This document shows positions 1 through 9,363 of a stretch of 61,406 bases of DNA, one piece after another. The stretch's first letter is position 1, and every line of letters begins with the position of its first letter. The DNA comes from Acidobacteriota bacterium (lineage in GTDB: Bacteria > Acidobacteriota > Thermoanaerobaculia > UBA5066): NCBI GenBank assembly GCA_008363385.1, contig RHKY01000030.1, positions 1 to 61,406 of the forward strand, written 5' to 3'. The notes beneath the pieces were generated by a model that worked only from the letters and a program-made list of their open reading frames with translations, did no database searches and was not told where the DNA came from. The translations under genes and the position numbers were made by a program.

Positions 1-15
1 ATCCTCGACCCGCAT
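1..15 (-). CDS. 5' end of a gene cut by the left window edge
   Basis: Only the first five codons (MRVED) lie in the window, read leftwards from an ATG at position 15. The call rests on a strong Shine-Dalgarno sequence (AAGGAGGA) about nine bases upstream on the same strand. It would be the next gene downstream of the respiratory operon and faces the same way, but a 185-bp gap separates it from the TauE-like gene, so it may have its own promoter. Nothing can be said about its product. Confidence 0.5.
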
Positions 16-23
16 CGTTCTGT

Positions 24-31
24 TCCTCCTT
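24..31 (-). promoter_or_regulatory. Strong ribosome binding site of the left-edge gene
   Basis: AAGGAGGA on the minus strand sits nine bases before the ATG at 15. It is the best match to an anti-SD complement in this part of the window, where most genes rely on translational coupling instead, and it marks the edge ATG as a real start. Confidence 0.55.
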
Positions 32-200
32 CTGCGTCACCTTCTTGCTCGCAACTCGATGGTACGCAGAGAGTTCAGAACGATGCTTCGCTTTTCAGCC
101 CACCCCTACTGTGGTTTCTCGGCTCAGGTCGAAGATCGGGGCCCCGAAGGCCCGGAGTCCCTGGTCCCGGTCCCGACCTCGCGACGGGTCCGCGCGTCCG

Positions 201-887
201 TCAGCCTCCCCGGAGCCCCGTCCAGACGAACCACGCCCCCATCGCGAGCAGGAAGACCTGCGAGAGGCGGTTCAGGAGGGCGCGGCGGCGGGCGAGGAGC
301 TCGTCCGCGAGGGAGAGGCCGAGGAGGGCCGGGGCGGTTCCGAGGCCGAACAGGGCGAGGGCGAGGGCCCCCTGGAGAGCCCCGCCGCGGGCGACCGCGG
401 CGAGGACGGCCGAGTAGAGGAGGCCGCAGGGGAGGAGGCCGAGGAAGAGGCCGGTCGCGAGGGGGTGGCCGGGGGCGTTCCCGTGAAAGGCCCTGGCGAG
501 CCTCCCGAAGAGCTTCCCGCCGGCCGAGAAGCCGGGCACGAGGTCGGAGAGGGCCGCGAGCGCCCAGAGGACGAGGAGCCCGCCGGCGAGGACGGAAGCC
601 GCTCGCTGCAGGCCGAGGAGCGCCCCCGCGAGCTGGACGGCGCCGCCGAGCGCCCCGGCGAGGGTGCCGAGGGCGACGTAGGTGAGGACGCGCCCGAGGG
701 TGTACCAGAGCTGCGCGCGGAAGGCCGCGCGACTCGGCCCGGCGGGGACTGCGCCCCGCGCGGCGTCCGGGGCGGCGTAGCGGCGCGAGACGAAGAGGAC
801 GAAGGGGGAGCACATCCCGACGCAGTGGCCGAATCCGCCGAGGAGGCCGAGCGCGAGGAAGCCGAGGAGGTCGAGCTGCTCGATCAA
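201..887 (-). CDS. TauE/SafE (DsbD_2/UreH-type) family membrane protein of the cbb3 cluster
   Basis: A 228-residue polytopic inner-membrane protein with about six hydrophobic segments. Near the N-terminus is GHCVGMC and mid-protein GLLPCGLLYS, the paired Cys/Pro-Cys signatures of the DsbD_2/TauE-SafE-like family that often accompanies cbb3-oxidase operons. The family is annotated 'sulfite exporter', but in this context a role in metal or thiol handling during oxidase assembly is more likely (inference). The start is taken as TTG at 887 because TTGA overlaps the stop of the upstream FixH-like gene, the coupling pattern used repeatedly in this operon. It is the last gene of the operon. Confidence 0.8.
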   Translation of the reverse strand: MIEQLDLLGFLALGLLGGFGHCVGMCSPFVLFVSRRYAAPDAARGAVPAGPSRAAFRAQLWYTLGRVLTYVALGTLAGALGGAVQLAGALLGLQRAASVLAGGLLVLWALAALSDLVPGFSAGGKLFGRLARAFHGNAPGHPLATGLFLGLLPCGLLYSAVLAAVARGGALQGALALALFGLGTAPALLGLSLADELLARRRALLNRLSQVFLLAMGAWFVWTGLRGG

Positions 888-1408
888 CGCGCCGCGGCCG
901 CCGGGGCGGGCGCCTCCGCCGCGGGAGTCAGGTCGAGCCGGTAGCGGGCCGAGACGTGCTTTCCCGCGGCCTTCCCCTCGAGCGTCGCGAACCAGGTCCT
1001 CTCGCCGCTCCCGCACGCGGGGAGGACGACCTCGGCCTCCTGCCAGCCGCCGTCGCCGGGGAGGAGCCGGTAGCGGTGGTCGCCCATCGGCATCCTCATC
1101 TCGAAGGAGAGGCGTCCCTCCTCGAGCGGGACGGCCGTGCCCTTCGACTCGGCGCGGGCGCGAAAGCGGACCCTGGTGAGCGCGACCACGGGTCGGTCGG
1201 CGGAGAGGACGAGCCGGACGTCGCCCGCGTCGACGGAGGCGTCGGCGAGGGTGACGTCCGGCAAGGAGGCCTCGTCCGCGGCCGCCGGGGCGCTCGACGC
1301 TCCGGAGGCCGGGACGGGCGAGGCGCCGCTCGGCCCGCGGGCCCACCAGACCCCGAGCCCGAGGGCGGCGAGGACGAGGAGGCCGAGGAGCGTCTCGCGG
1401 AGCCTCAC
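884..1408 (-). CDS. FixH/YtkA-like membrane-anchored protein
   Basis: 174 residues from a GTG start. One N-terminal membrane anchor (residues about 5-24) is followed by an Ala/Ser-rich linker and a beta-rich domain containing an RMPMGDHRYRL segment and a GERTWFATLEG stretch. These resemble FixH/YtkA-like periplasmic domains linked to copper-dependent oxidase maturation. It is a second FixH-like gene in the same operon as ccoH (11871-12407), separated from it by the alternative complex III genes. It lies 39 bp after actF and overlaps the TauE-like gene by 4 bp. The exact role is unknown; the family assignment is by eye. Confidence 0.65.
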   Translation of the reverse strand: MRLRETLLGLLVLAALGLGVWWARGPSGASPVPASGASSAPAAADEASLPDVTLADASVDAGDVRLVLSADRPVVALTRVRFRARAESKGTAVPLEEGRLSFEMRMPMGDHRYRLLPGDGGWQEAEVVLPACGSGERTWFATLEGKAAGKHVSARYRLDLTPAAEAPAPAAAAR

Positions 1409-1447
1409 GGGCGGGTCAGGCGTCCCGGGGGAGCGGCGGGCGGCGAT

Positions 1448-2659
1448 TCACGAGTGGTAGTCGAGGCACTCCGCCAGGGCGGGGTCCTTCAGCGGCACGG
1501 CGTCGCGCCGCGCGAGGGCCCAGCCGAAGACGAGGAGGAAGAGTCCGAGGAAGCCGAGCGTGGCGCCGAGCTCCACGAGCGGCAGGTGCGCGTGGGCGGC
1601 GTGCTCGCCGTGTCCCATCGCCGGGCCGACCATGACGTAGAGCTCCCAGAACTGGGCGAAGAGGATCAGGACGGCGACCGGGACGAGCTTCCTCGGGTTG
1701 CGCTTGGCGTCGCGGGGGAGCATCAGGAGGAACGGCACGACGAACTTCAGGACCGGCAGCAGCAGGAGGTAGGGGAGCCAGCCGTTCGAGGAGCGCCGGA
1801 GGAAGTAGACCGTCTCCTCGGGGATGTTCGCGTACCAGATCAGCATGTGCTGGCAGAAGTAGATGTAGGCCCAGAAGCCGGTCGAGGCGAAGACCATCTT
1901 CCCGAGCGAGTGGAGGTGGTTCTCGTTCAGGAAGCCCGGGAGGCGCTTCGTCAGGACGAGCCACCCGGCGACGATCGCGACGAAGGCCGTCCCCGTCTGG
2001 ACGACGTCCGTGAAGACGAGGACGGCGAACATCGTCGAGAACCAGTGGGCGTCGAGGGAGAGGAGCATGTGGAAGCTGACGACCGAGAGCGTCAGCGCGA
2101 AGACGACCAGGAAGACGGCCGAGAGCGTCCGCGCGGTCCGCGACGGCCCGATCCCTCCCCCCGCGTCCTGGCGGCGCGACACCCGGACGAACGCCGCGGC
2201 GAAGAGGACCCAGAGGAGGAGGCTCCCACCCGTCAGCGCCCAGAACATCGTCGTGTTCAGGAAGGGGGACTTGTGGAGGAGGATCGGGTCGGCCTTCACC
2301 GCCTCGGCGTGCGACCAGTGGTAGAGGGAGTGGGCGCCGAGCCCGACGGCGAGGGCGAGGACGCCGCCCGGGAGGAGCCAGGAGGTCATCGCCTCGGGGA
2401 TCCGGCGCATCGTGACCGACCAGGCGCCGCGGGCCAGGTAGAGGATCGCGAGCCAGGCCGCGCCGAAGACGCCGAGGCCGAGGGCGAAGAAGGCCCCGAT
2501 GAGGTACGAGCTCCAGGCGAGCTGGGCGTCCTTCGTGAAGGCCCAGCCGAGCGCGGCGCCGCCGAGGAGGACGAGGGCGACCGCGAGCCCCTGGACGGCG
2601 CCGGGAAGGGCGAGGCGGCCGGGAGGCTCGGGGAGGGCGTGCGCGTCGTGGTGGCTCAT
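1448..2659 (-). CDS. actF: Alternative complex III subunit ActF (quinol:cytochrome c oxidoreductase membrane subunit)
   Basis: 403 residues with about ten transmembrane helices and no cofactor motif. Features typical of ActF are the histidine-rich N-terminus (MSHHDAH), an RRIPEAM loop after helix 3, SLYHWSH, and FSTMFAVLVFTDVVQTG in the centre. ActF is a membrane-anchoring subunit of alternative complex III, which oxidises quinol and reduces periplasmic cytochrome c. The ATG overlaps the actE stop as ATGA, so the two are translationally coupled. It is the last act gene in the canonical A-B-C-D-E-F order. Confidence 0.93.
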   Translation of the reverse strand: MSHHDAHALPEPPGRLALPGAVQGLAVALVLLGGAALGWAFTKDAQLAWSSYLIGAFFALGLGVFGAAWLAILYLARGAWSVTMRRIPEAMTSWLLPGGVLALAVGLGAHSLYHWSHAEAVKADPILLHKSPFLNTTMFWALTGGSLLLWVLFAAAFVRVSRRQDAGGGIGPSRTARTLSAVFLVVFALTLSVVSFHMLLSLDAHWFSTMFAVLVFTDVVQTGTAFVAIVAGWLVLTKRLPGFLNENHLHSLGKMVFASTGFWAYIYFCQHMLIWYANIPEETVYFLRRSSNGWLPYLLLLPVLKFVVPFLLMLPRDAKRNPRKLVPVAVLILFAQFWELYVMVGPAMGHGEHAAHAHLPLVELGATLGFLGLFLLVFGWALARRDAVPLKDPALAECLDYHS

Positions 2660-3315
2660 GACTTCCCTCCGGCCGCGGGCGCGGCCTGTGGGGCGGTGGC
2701 GGGCGCCGGGGCGGCCGGGGCCGTCGTCGCGGCGGGCGCGGCCGGCGGCGGGGCGACGGGCTCGACCTTCTGCATCTCGCGGATCCAGAGGACGACGGCC
2801 CAGGCGTCGTTCTGGTCGACCTGCCGGGCGTGGCTCGGCATCGAGTTCTGGCCGCGCATGGGGCGGTGGAAGAGCTGGCCGTCGGGCCAGTCGCGCACCT
2901 TCTGCGTCATCAGGCTCGGCGGCTTCGGGAAGAGGGCGGTGACCTTCCCGTCGCCCGCCCCCTTCTCGCCGTGGCAGGTGACGCAGACGTTCTCGTAGAC
3001 GAACCTGCCGTGAGCGAGGACCTGGGAGGAGGGCTGGAGCGGGTTCACGAGCTCGGCGCCGGCCCGGTCGGACTCGTTCTGGGCGTACGGGTAGGGCGTG
3101 TCGGCGGCGGCGACGACTCCGGGCTGCGGCTCCAGGAGGCCCGTCGGCCGGCCGAGGAAGAGGTCCTTCCGCTGCGGCTTGAGCTTCGGCTGGTCGCCCA
3201 TGTCGAGGCGGTTCCCCTCCCGGTGGGGCGTCCGCCCGGCGGGCAGGCCCAGGTCGCAGGCGGGGAGGAGGGCGGCGAGCGCCGCGAGCGCGAGGAGACG
3301 GGTGGCGTTACGCAT
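2656..3315 (-). CDS. actE: Alternative complex III subunit ActE (monohaem cytochrome c lipoprotein)
   Basis: 219 residues. The signal sequence ends in a lipobox-like LLPAC, so the protein is probably lipid-anchored on the periplasmic side. A class I cytochrome c domain follows with one CVTCH haem motif, and Met ligands are available in the PMRGQNSMPSH segment. The C-terminal 40 residues are Ala/Pro-rich and look unstructured. It overlaps actD by 8 bp and actF by 4 bp. ActE is one of the haem subunits that pass electrons from the complex to soluble or oxidase-bound cytochrome c. Confidence 0.93.
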   Translation of the reverse strand: MRNATRLLALAALAALLPACDLGLPAGRTPHREGNRLDMGDQPKLKPQRKDLFLGRPTGLLEPQPGVVAAADTPYPYAQNESDRAGAELVNPLQPSSQVLAHGRFVYENVCVTCHGEKGAGDGKVTALFPKPPSLMTQKVRDWPDGQLFHRPMRGQNSMPSHARQVDQNDAWAVVLWIREMQKVEPVAPPPAAPAATTAPAAPAPATAPQAAPAAGGKS

Positions 3316-3853
3316 CGGCCCCTCCGTCGACGAGCCGGACTCCGTGGGCGCCGAGCGACCTCACGAAGTCCTCGGCCTTCTTCGGGTCCCACTTCGGGTC
3401 GGTGGCGGAGATCCAGAGGACGAAGCGGTCGACCGTCGCCCCCGTCTCGATGACCATGGGCGGCGGCTGCGGGACGGTGTCCTTCTTCCCCGCGATGATG
3501 GCCACGAGGGCGGTGCCGAGGGCGGCCCAGAAGACCATCGCCTCGAACGTGATCGGGATGAAGGCGGGCCAGGCGGCGTGCGGCTTGCCGCCGAAGTTCA
3601 TCGGCCAGTCGAAGACCATGACGTAGTTCTGGAGGCCCTGCGCGAAGAGGATGCCGCAGAGGGCGAGGACGGCCGTGGCCCAGGGGATCCACGACCGCTT
3701 CTGCCCCATCGCCTCCTCCATGCCGTGGATCGGGAAGGGGGTCAGGAAGTCGAAGTGCTTCCAGCCGGCGTCCCGCACCTTCGCGGCGGCGGCCAGCGCC
3801 TCTGCGGGCTCGCAGAAGTGGCCGAGGACGCCTTTCGTCGAGGTCGGCATCAT
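3308..3853 (-). CDS. actD: Alternative complex III subunit ActD (DUF3341)
   Basis: 181 residues with the DUF3341 layout: a short soluble N-terminal region with HFCEPAEAL and FDFLTPFPIHGM, then two transmembrane helices separated by a loop containing NYVMVFDWPMNFGGKP, and a soluble tail. The start is the ATG at 3853, two bases after the actC stop (a second ATG follows directly at 3850). Upstream in-frame extension runs antisense through actC and has no support. ActD is a two-helix membrane subunit of unknown specific function in alternative complex III. Confidence 0.93.
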   Translation of the reverse strand: MMPTSTKGVLGHFCEPAEALAAAAKVRDAGWKHFDFLTPFPIHGMEEAMGQKRSWIPWATAVLALCGILFAQGLQNYVMVFDWPMNFGGKPHAAWPAFIPITFEAMVFWAALGTALVAIIAGKKDTVPQPPPMVIETGATVDRFVLWISATDPKWDPKKAEDFVRSLGAHGVRLVDGGADA

Positions 3854-3855
3854 GG

Positions 3856-5349
3856 TCACACCTCCTGCGCGCGCGCCGCGGCCGGCCCGGGGCCGGTCGG
3901 CGCGCTCCGGGCGACCTTCGGGTCCATCACGCCCTTGACCTCCGAGATCGCGACGACCGGGAGGAACCTCACGAAGAGGAGGAAGAGCGTGAAGAAGAGG
4001 CCGAAGGAGCCGAAGAGGATCATGTAGTCCCAGCGGGTCAGGGCGTACATCCCCCAGGACGACGGGAGGAAGTCGCGGTGGAGAGAGGTCACGACGATGA
4101 CGTACCGCTCGAACCACATCCCGACGTTCACGAGGATCGAGACGACGAAGAGGACCCAGGTGTGCCGCCGCATCCTCTTCCACCAGAAGACCTGCGGGAC
4201 GACGGCATTGCAGATGAACATGATCGCGTAGGCCCACCCGTAGGGCCCGAACGCGCGGTTCTTGAAGACGAACCCCTCCCACTCGCTTGCCGAGTACCAC
4301 GCCATGAAGAACTCGGTCGAGTAGGCGAAGCCGACGAGCATGCCCGTCAGCATGAGGATCTTCGCCATCGCCTCCATGTGGTTCAGGGTGATGTAGTTCT
4401 TCATCCCGAAGTAGCCGCGCATGAAGGTCATCAGGGTGATGACCATCGCGAACCCCGAGAAGATGGCGCCGATGACGAAGTAGGGCGGGAAGATCGTCGT
4501 GTGCCAGCCCGGCATGACCGACGTCGCGAAGTCGAACGAGACGATCGTGTGGACCGAGAAGACGAGCGGCGTCGCGAGGGCCGCGAGGATCATGTAGGCC
4601 GACTCGTAGTGCCGCCACATCCGGTGCGAGCCCGTCCAGCCGAAGCTCAGGAGGTTGTAGAGCTTCTTCCGCCACGGGTGGGTCGCCCGGTCGCGGACGG
4701 TCGCGAGGTCGGGGAGGAGCCCGACGTACCAGAAGGCGAGGGAGACGAGGCCGTACGTCGAGATCGCGAAGATGTCCCAGGCGAGCGGGGAGTTGAAGTT
4801 GACCCAGAGGGGGCCCCTCGCGTTCGGGTACGGGATCAGCCAGTAGGCGAACCAGGCGCGGCCGAGGTGGATGATCGGGAAGATGCCGGCGCAGGCGACG
4901 GCGAAGAGCGTCATCGCCTCGGCGGCGCGGTTGATCCCCGTCCGCCACTGCTGCCGGAAGAGGAAGAGGACCGCGGAGATGAGCGTCCCGGCGTGCCCGA
5001 TGCCGATCCAGAAGACGAAGTTGATGATGAACGAGCCCCAGCCGACCGGCTGGTTCACGCCGGCGATCCCCATCCCCGCGTAGACGAGGGTCGTCAGGGC
5101 GAAGACGAGCATGCCGAGGAAGAGGAGCGCCACGCCGAAGGCGAGCCACCACCGCTTCGTGGGGAACCGCTCGGCGTGCATGCAGATGTCCTGGTCGACG
5201 TCGCTCCACTTCTTGGCGCCGGTCACGAGAGGCTCGGGGACCTCGAGGTCGCCCCCGTAGGGGCCGGCCCCCGCGAGGACGATCGGCCGCCCCGTGAGCT
5301 GGCCGTCGTCCATCACCGTGGCGTAGGGACTCGCCTCATGCCTTGTCAT
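3856..5349 (-). CDS. actC: Alternative complex III subunit ActC (NrfD/PsrC-type quinol-binding membrane protein)
   Basis: 497 residues with about ten transmembrane helices of the NrfD/PsrC family. It is the proposed quinol-oxidising membrane subunit paired with the Fe-S protein ActB. Visible hallmarks are the WWLAFGVAL first helix, [11 protein letters not shown] in helix 3, and a conserved central block with [13 protein letters not shown]. The ATG at 5349 lies 14 bp inside actB in another frame. It is longer than NrfD of nitrite reductases and lies between actB and actD, which fixes the assignment to ActC. Confidence 0.93.
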   Translation of the reverse strand: MTRHEASPYATVMDDGQLTGRPIVLAGAGPYGGDLEVPEPLVTGAKKWSDVDQDICMHAERFPTKRWWLAFGVALLFLGMLVFALTTLVYAGMGIAGVNQPVGWGSFIINFVFWIGIGHAGTLISAVLFLFRQQWRTGINRAAEAMTLFAVACAGIFPIIHLGRAWFAYWLIPYPNARGPLWVNFNSPLAWDIFAISTYGLVSLAFWYVGLLPDLATVRDRATHPWRKKLYNLLSFGWTGSHRMWRHYESAYMILAALATPLVFSVHTIVSFDFATSVMPGWHTTIFPPYFVIGAIFSGFAMVITLMTFMRGYFGMKNYITLNHMEAMAKILMLTGMLVGFAYSTEFFMAWYSASEWEGFVFKNRAFGPYGWAYAIMFICNAVVPQVFWWKRMRRHTWVLFVVSILVNVGMWFERYVIVVTSLHRDFLPSSWGMYALTRWDYMILFGSFGLFFTLFLLFVRFLPVVAISEVKGVMDPKVARSAPTGPGPAAARAQEV

Positions 5350-8300
5350 TGCGCACCTTCGTCAGGTAGGAGATGGACGGCTTGACGCCGAGGGCGTCGA
5401 GGAGCCTCATGGCCCGCGGGTGCGCGGCGAGCGCCGCGACCCTCGAGCCGGGGGCGTTCACGTCGCCGAAGGTGATGGCCCCGGTCGGGCAGGCCTCCAT
5501 GCAGGCCGGGACGACCGCGCCGTCGGGGTAGTGCTTCCGGTCTTTCCCGTCGCGGGTCGCCGCCGCCGAGGCCTCGCGGATCCGCTGGATGCAGAAGGAG
5601 CACTTCTCCATCACGCCGCGGCTCCTCACCGTGACCTCGGGGTTGTTCTTCATCTGCATCGGGACGCGGGCGTTCAGCTCCGCGTTCCGCTCGATGCGCG
5701 GCTCGAGCGCCCGGAAGAGGGCGCTCTCCTGGGCCTTGCCGTACTCCCAGAAGTTGAAGCGGCGCACCTTGAAGGGGCAGTTGTTCGCGCAGTAACGGGT
5801 CCCGACGCAGCGGTTGTAGACCTGCTGGTTCAGCCCGTCGGCGCTGTGCATCGTCGCCACGAACGGGCACACGGTCTCGCACGGCGCGTTCTCGCAGTGC
5901 TGGCAGAGCATCGGCTCGAAGAGGACCTGGGGCTCCTCGACGACCGGGAGCGGCCCGTCCCAGACCTCGGCGTCCCAGCGCCCGTCCTTCTTCGGGGCGT
6001 CGTAGTAGCGGTCGATCCGCATCCACGACATCTCGCGGCCGTCGAGGATCCCGTGCCGGCCGACGACCGGGACGTTGTTCTCGGCCTGGCAGCCGAGGAC
6101 GCACTTGCCGCAGCCGTTGCACTTGGAGAGGTCGATCGCCATCGCCCAGCGCGCGTTCGGGTACTCGTGGCCCGGCCAGGCCGAGGGGCCGCCGGCCTGC
6201 TGCTCCGTTCCGGCCTTCGGGTTCGCCTCGTAGGCCGAGAGGGTCGTCGTCGGGACGAGGGGCCGGCGGTCGCGGTCGATCACGTCCGAGCCTTGCGCGA
6301 AGGCGATCGGCTCGTTTCTGCCCGCCTTCCGGATCGTCACCGCGAGGCCGGAGGCGAGGAGGCGCCCGTCCGAGAGGAGGCGGAGCGGGAAGGCGTTGCG
6401 GCCGACGCCGGCGCCGATCACCCCGCAGGCCGTCCGGCCGAGGCCGAGCGGGAGGGCGACCTGGTCGTCGTGCATGCCGGCGTGGCGGTAGGCCGGGACG
6501 ACGAGCTTGCCGTGGCCCGCGTCGACCTCCACGAGGTCGCCGTTGGCGAGCTTCATCTCGTCGAACCGGCGGGGGGCGATCGAGAGAGCGTTCCCCCAGC
6601 TGATCCTGGTGATCGGGTCCGGGAACTCCTGGAGCCAGCCGTTGTTCCCCGGCCGCCCGTCGGCGAGCGCGAGGTGCGGGTGGAGCTGGAGCTCGAGGCC
6701 GGCCGGGGCGGCCGGTAGGCTCGCGAGGAGCTCGAGCGCGGCCGGGGCGAGCGTCCGCGGGGCCGGTGCGGGGGCCGGGCCCTGCCAGGAGCCCGCCCGG
6801 AGGACCTCGGTCCAGGCGGCCTGGAAACCCGGGGAGGCGGGGTCGAGGCCGAGCCTCGCGGCCCAGGTCCCGCGGAGGAAGTGGTAGGCGAGGCTCGGGC
6901 TCGGCGCGGGCGCGGCCGAGGCGACCACGGGAGCGGCCTTCGCCGCGGCGACGCTCGCGGCGAGGGCCGCGGCCATCGGTCCGCCGACTCCTGCCGCGGC
7001 GCCCCAGTCGACGAGGACGTCGAGGAGGCCGCGCGTGTCGAAGAGCGGCTGGATCACCGGCTGCTGGACGGCGAGGAGCCCCTTCGGGAGGGCGGCGTCG
7101 GCCCAGCACTCGAACGGGTGCGAGACGGGCGCCAGGAAGTCGGCGAGGAGGCTCGTCTCGTCGAGGCGGTCGTTCAGCGAGACGATGAAGGGGACCTTCG
7201 CGATCGCCTCGGCGATCGGGAGGGAGGCGGGCGCGTCGTAGACGGGGTTCGCGCCTGCGAGGAGGAGCGCCTCGACCCTCCCGGCCCTCATCTCCTCGAC
7301 GAGGGCGGCGAGGGCGGCGGCGCTCCCGGCCGGGGCGGCGACGGCGGCGGCCTCGTCCAGGAGGCCGTTGCCGAAGGCGCCGAGCGTCAGGTTCAGGAGG
7401 ATCGCGGAGAGCTCGAGCGCCTCTCCCGCGGCCGAGGCGCTCGCGGAGCCGCCCGCGACGACGACGGCCCTCCCCGCGGCGGCGGCCATCTCGCCCGCGA
7501 GGGCCTTCAGAGCGTCCGCGGGGACGCCCGTCTCCTTCGCGACGGCGTCGATGGCGTACGGCGCCAGCGCGGCGGCGACGGCGGCGTCGGAGGCGAGCGG
7601 GCCGAGCTTCCGCGCGACGACGAGCTCGTGGGCGAGCGCGGCGGCGACGCGCGGCAGGTGCGCGTCGCGGACCCGGATCCGCCGGTCGGCGTTCGCTCCG
7701 GTCAGCGTGAGGCGCCCCTCGAGCTGGACGAAGCGGGACATCTTCTTCCCTTCGCCCGGGTCGGGGGCGCGGCGCACGGCGAAGTCGCGCTCGAGGCCGT
7801 CGTCGGGGCGGTCGAGGAACTCGGCGCCGAGGCCGACGAGGAGGTCGGCCTTCTCCAGGCTCGGGCGCGGGACGCGCGGGTCGCCGAACGCCTTCGTGAA
7901 GGCGATCGCCGCCGCGTCGGCCTCGAGGGGGCCCCAGGCGACGTGCTTCAGGCCCGTCCGCGCCGAGATCGCCGCGACGGCGGCGGCGACGGCGGGGCTC
8001 GCGACGGGCCCGGAGAGGAGGACGGCCTTCGGCCCCGCGGACTTCAGCCTCGCGACGACCTCGGCGCCGATGGCGCTCCAGCTCGAGGCGACCGGCGCGC
8101 CCTTCCCGCGCCTCACGGAGAGCGGGCCGCGGGCGCGGTCGGGATCGTAGAGGTCCATGAGCGAGGCGTGGTGGCGGACGGAGAGGCCGCGGCCGGTCGG
8201 GTCGGTCGGGCTCGGCGCGACGAGGATCGGCCGACCCTCGCGCGTCCTCACGAGGACGGGGGAGCCGTCGATCACGGTGTGGAAGAAGCGCGCCCGCCCC

Positions 8301-8476
8301 ATGCCGTCGACGAGGCTCTCCGGCATGTCGTGGAACGGGATCGTCGCCTCCTGCGGGGGCTGGCAGCCGGCGCTCGCCAGCGCTCCGGCCGCCGCGAGCG
8401 TGCCGCTCAGCCGGAGGAACTCGCGCCGGTCGACGGCGGAGAGCTCCGGCCCCGTGCGGGTCTCGTTGGGTCTCAT
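5336..8476 (-). CDS. actB: Alternative complex III subunit ActB (molybdopterin-oxidoreductase-like plus four-cluster Fe-S domain)
   Basis: 1046 residues. The N-terminus carries a twin-arginine signal (RREFLRLSG) ending in a lipobox-like ASAGC. Residues about 60-740 form a molybdopterin-oxidoreductase-like domain that in this family binds no molybdenum cofactor. Residues about 775-1010 are a ferredoxin-like domain with [37 protein letters not shown] and CSFCIQRI...CMEACP, enough for the usual cubane set. Both halves are fused in one chain, as in other ActB proteins. The start is ATG 8476, 11 bp after actA; a longer reading frame runs antisense to nothing recognisable and was not used. Confidence 0.94.
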   Translation of the reverse strand: MRPNETRTGPELSAVDRREFLRLSGTLAAAGALASAGCQPPQEATIPFHDMPESLVDGMGRARFFHTVIDGSPVLVRTREGRPILVAPSPTDPTGRGLSVRHHASLMDLYDPDRARGPLSVRRGKGAPVASSWSAIGAEVVARLKSAGPKAVLLSGPVASPAVAAAVAAISARTGLKHVAWGPLEADAAAIAFTKAFGDPRVPRPSLEKADLLVGLGAEFLDRPDDGLERDFAVRRAPDPGEGKKMSRFVQLEGRLTLTGANADRRIRVRDAHLPRVAAALAHELVVARKLGPLASDAAVAAALAPYAIDAVAKETGVPADALKALAGEMAAAAGRAVVVAGGSASASAAGEALELSAILLNLTLGAFGNGLLDEAAAVAAPAGSAAALAALVEEMRAGRVEALLLAGANPVYDAPASLPIAEAIAKVPFIVSLNDRLDETSLLADFLAPVSHPFECWADAALPKGLLAVQQPVIQPLFDTRGLLDVLVDWGAAAGVGGPMAAALAASVAAAKAAPVVASAAPAPSPSLAYHFLRGTWAARLGLDPASPGFQAAWTEVLRAGSWQGPAPAPAPRTLAPAALELLASLPAAPAGLELQLHPHLALADGRPGNNGWLQEFPDPITRISWGNALSIAPRRFDEMKLANGDLVEVDAGHGKLVVPAYRHAGMHDDQVALPLGLGRTACGVIGAGVGRNAFPLRLLSDGRLLASGLAVTIRKAGRNEPIAFAQGSDVIDRDRRPLVPTTTLSAYEANPKAGTEQQAGGPSAWPGHEYPNARWAMAIDLSKCNGCGKCVLGCQAENNVPVVGRHGILDGREMSWMRIDRYYDAPKKDGRWDAEVWDGPLPVVEEPQVLFEPMLCQHCENAPCETVCPFVATMHSADGLNQQVYNRCVGTRYCANNCPFKVRRFNFWEYGKAQESALFRALEPRIERNAELNARVPMQMKNNPEVTVRSRGVMEKCSFCIQRIREASAAATRDGKDRKHYPDGAVVPACMEACPTGAITFGDVNAPGSRVAALAAHPRAMRLLDALGVKPSISYLTKVRNDKA

Positions 8477-8487
8477 CGTTCGCTCCC

Positions 8488-9111
8488 TCACCGGTGGCAC
8501 GCGACGCAGTCGGTGGAAGCCTTCATCTCCGGCTTCCGGTGGCAGTCGAGGCACCACTGCATGTTGAAGGGGTTCTGGACGGAGACGATCTCCGTCTCCT
8601 GGACCTTCCCGTGGCACTCCTGACAGGGCTGGATCGGCTTGCCCTGCGCGTCGGCCCGCGGGATCTTCCACTCGCCCTTCTCGTTCCTGGCGAGGAGGTG
8701 GGCGGAGTGGTCGTAGTAGACGAAGTCCGGCAGGTCGTGGACCTTCACCCACGGGATCGGCTCTCCGCGGTCGAAGTAGTCCTTCATCTTCAGGACCCAC
8801 TCCTTCCCGAGGCCGACGCTCGAGTGGCAGTTCATGCAGACGGCGGTCGAGGGGACGGTCGAGTGCCGGCCCTTGTAGGGCATCGTGTGGCAGTAGACGC
8901 AGGGGATGTCGTAGCCCCCGACGTTCACCTTCTCGCCCTTCGCGTTCGTCTGCCAGACGGGAGGGCCGGCCATGCGCGTGTGCCGGAAGAGGATGGGCTG
9001 GCGCGGCTCGTAGCCCTGGCGGGCGTTGCTCAGCCCGTAGGCCAGGGAGCCCGCCACGGCCGCTGCGAGGAGCAGCGCGAGGATGCGGACGGGCTTTCTC
9101 CTTCCGTTCAT
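8488..9111 (-). CDS. actA: Alternative complex III subunit ActA (pentahaem cytochrome c)
   Basis: 207 residues: an N-terminal membrane anchor (about residues 9-27), then a periplasmic domain with five CxxCH motifs (CVYCH, CMNCH, CQECH, CLDCH, CVACH, the last at the extreme C-terminus). The FRHTRMAG and DFVYYDHSAHL segments match ActA and related NrfH/tetrahaem families. ActA collects electrons from ActB and hands them to ActE or external cytochrome c. Its ATG overlaps the ccoS stop as ATGA, which joins the cco assembly genes and the act genes into one transcription unit. Confidence 0.95.
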   Translation of the reverse strand: MNGRRKPVRILALLLAAAVAGSLAYGLSNARQGYEPRQPILFRHTRMAGPPVWQTNAKGEKVNVGGYDIPCVYCHTMPYKGRHSTVPSTAVCMNCHSSVGLGKEWVLKMKDYFDRGEPIPWVKVHDLPDFVYYDHSAHLLARNEKGEWKIPRADAQGKPIQPCQECHGKVQETEIVSVQNPFNMQWCLDCHRKPEMKASTDCVACHR

Positions 9112-9356
9112 TCGGGGGCCCTCCTTGTGGAATCGGCGTTTGTCGAAGGCGTGTCGGCGGGGGGAGGCGCGCCCGGCGGGGCCGGGGCTCCGTTGGCCGG
9201 GGACGGCCGGCGGGGCTCCTCGTCGTCGAAGAGGATCCTCACGGCCGGGGTCTCGAGGTCGTCGAACTGACCGGTCTTCGCGGCCCAGACGAAGAAGCCG
9301 ACCGCGATGGCGGCGATCAGGAGCGCGAGCGGGAGCAGGACGAAGATCGTCTCCAC
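9108..9356 (-). CDS. ccoS: cbb3-type cytochrome oxidase assembly protein CcoS
   Basis: 82 residues from a GTG start. A single N-terminal transmembrane segment is followed by the CcoS signature around WAAKTGQFDDLETPA, then a Pro/Ala-rich tail of about 35 residues that is longer than in typical CcoS proteins (50-60 residues). CcoS is needed for cofactor insertion into the cbb3 catalytic subunit. It lies 7 bp after ccoI, the standard ccoGHIS order. Confidence 0.93.
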   Translation of the reverse strand: METIFVLLPLALLIAAIAVGFFVWAAKTGQFDDLETPAVRILFDDEEPRRPSPANGAPAPPGAPPPADTPSTNADSTRRAPE

Positions 9357-9363
9357 GTCAGGC

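Noticed and set aside
201-887. Sulfite exporter role for the TauE/SafE-like gene
   Set aside because: Family name only; the context is cbb3-oxidase assembly and no sulfur-oxidation gene is nearby.
956-2998. Long plus-strand open frame (680 codons) across actF/actE, and similar long frames opposite most genes
   Set aside because: Antisense to genes with clear family motifs; acidic/Arg-rich low-complexity translation is the expected shadow of GC-rich codons.
5336-8476. ActB as an active molybdenum oxidoreductase
   Set aside because: Position among act genes and the TAT/Fe-S layout match ActB, which lacks the molybdenum cofactor.
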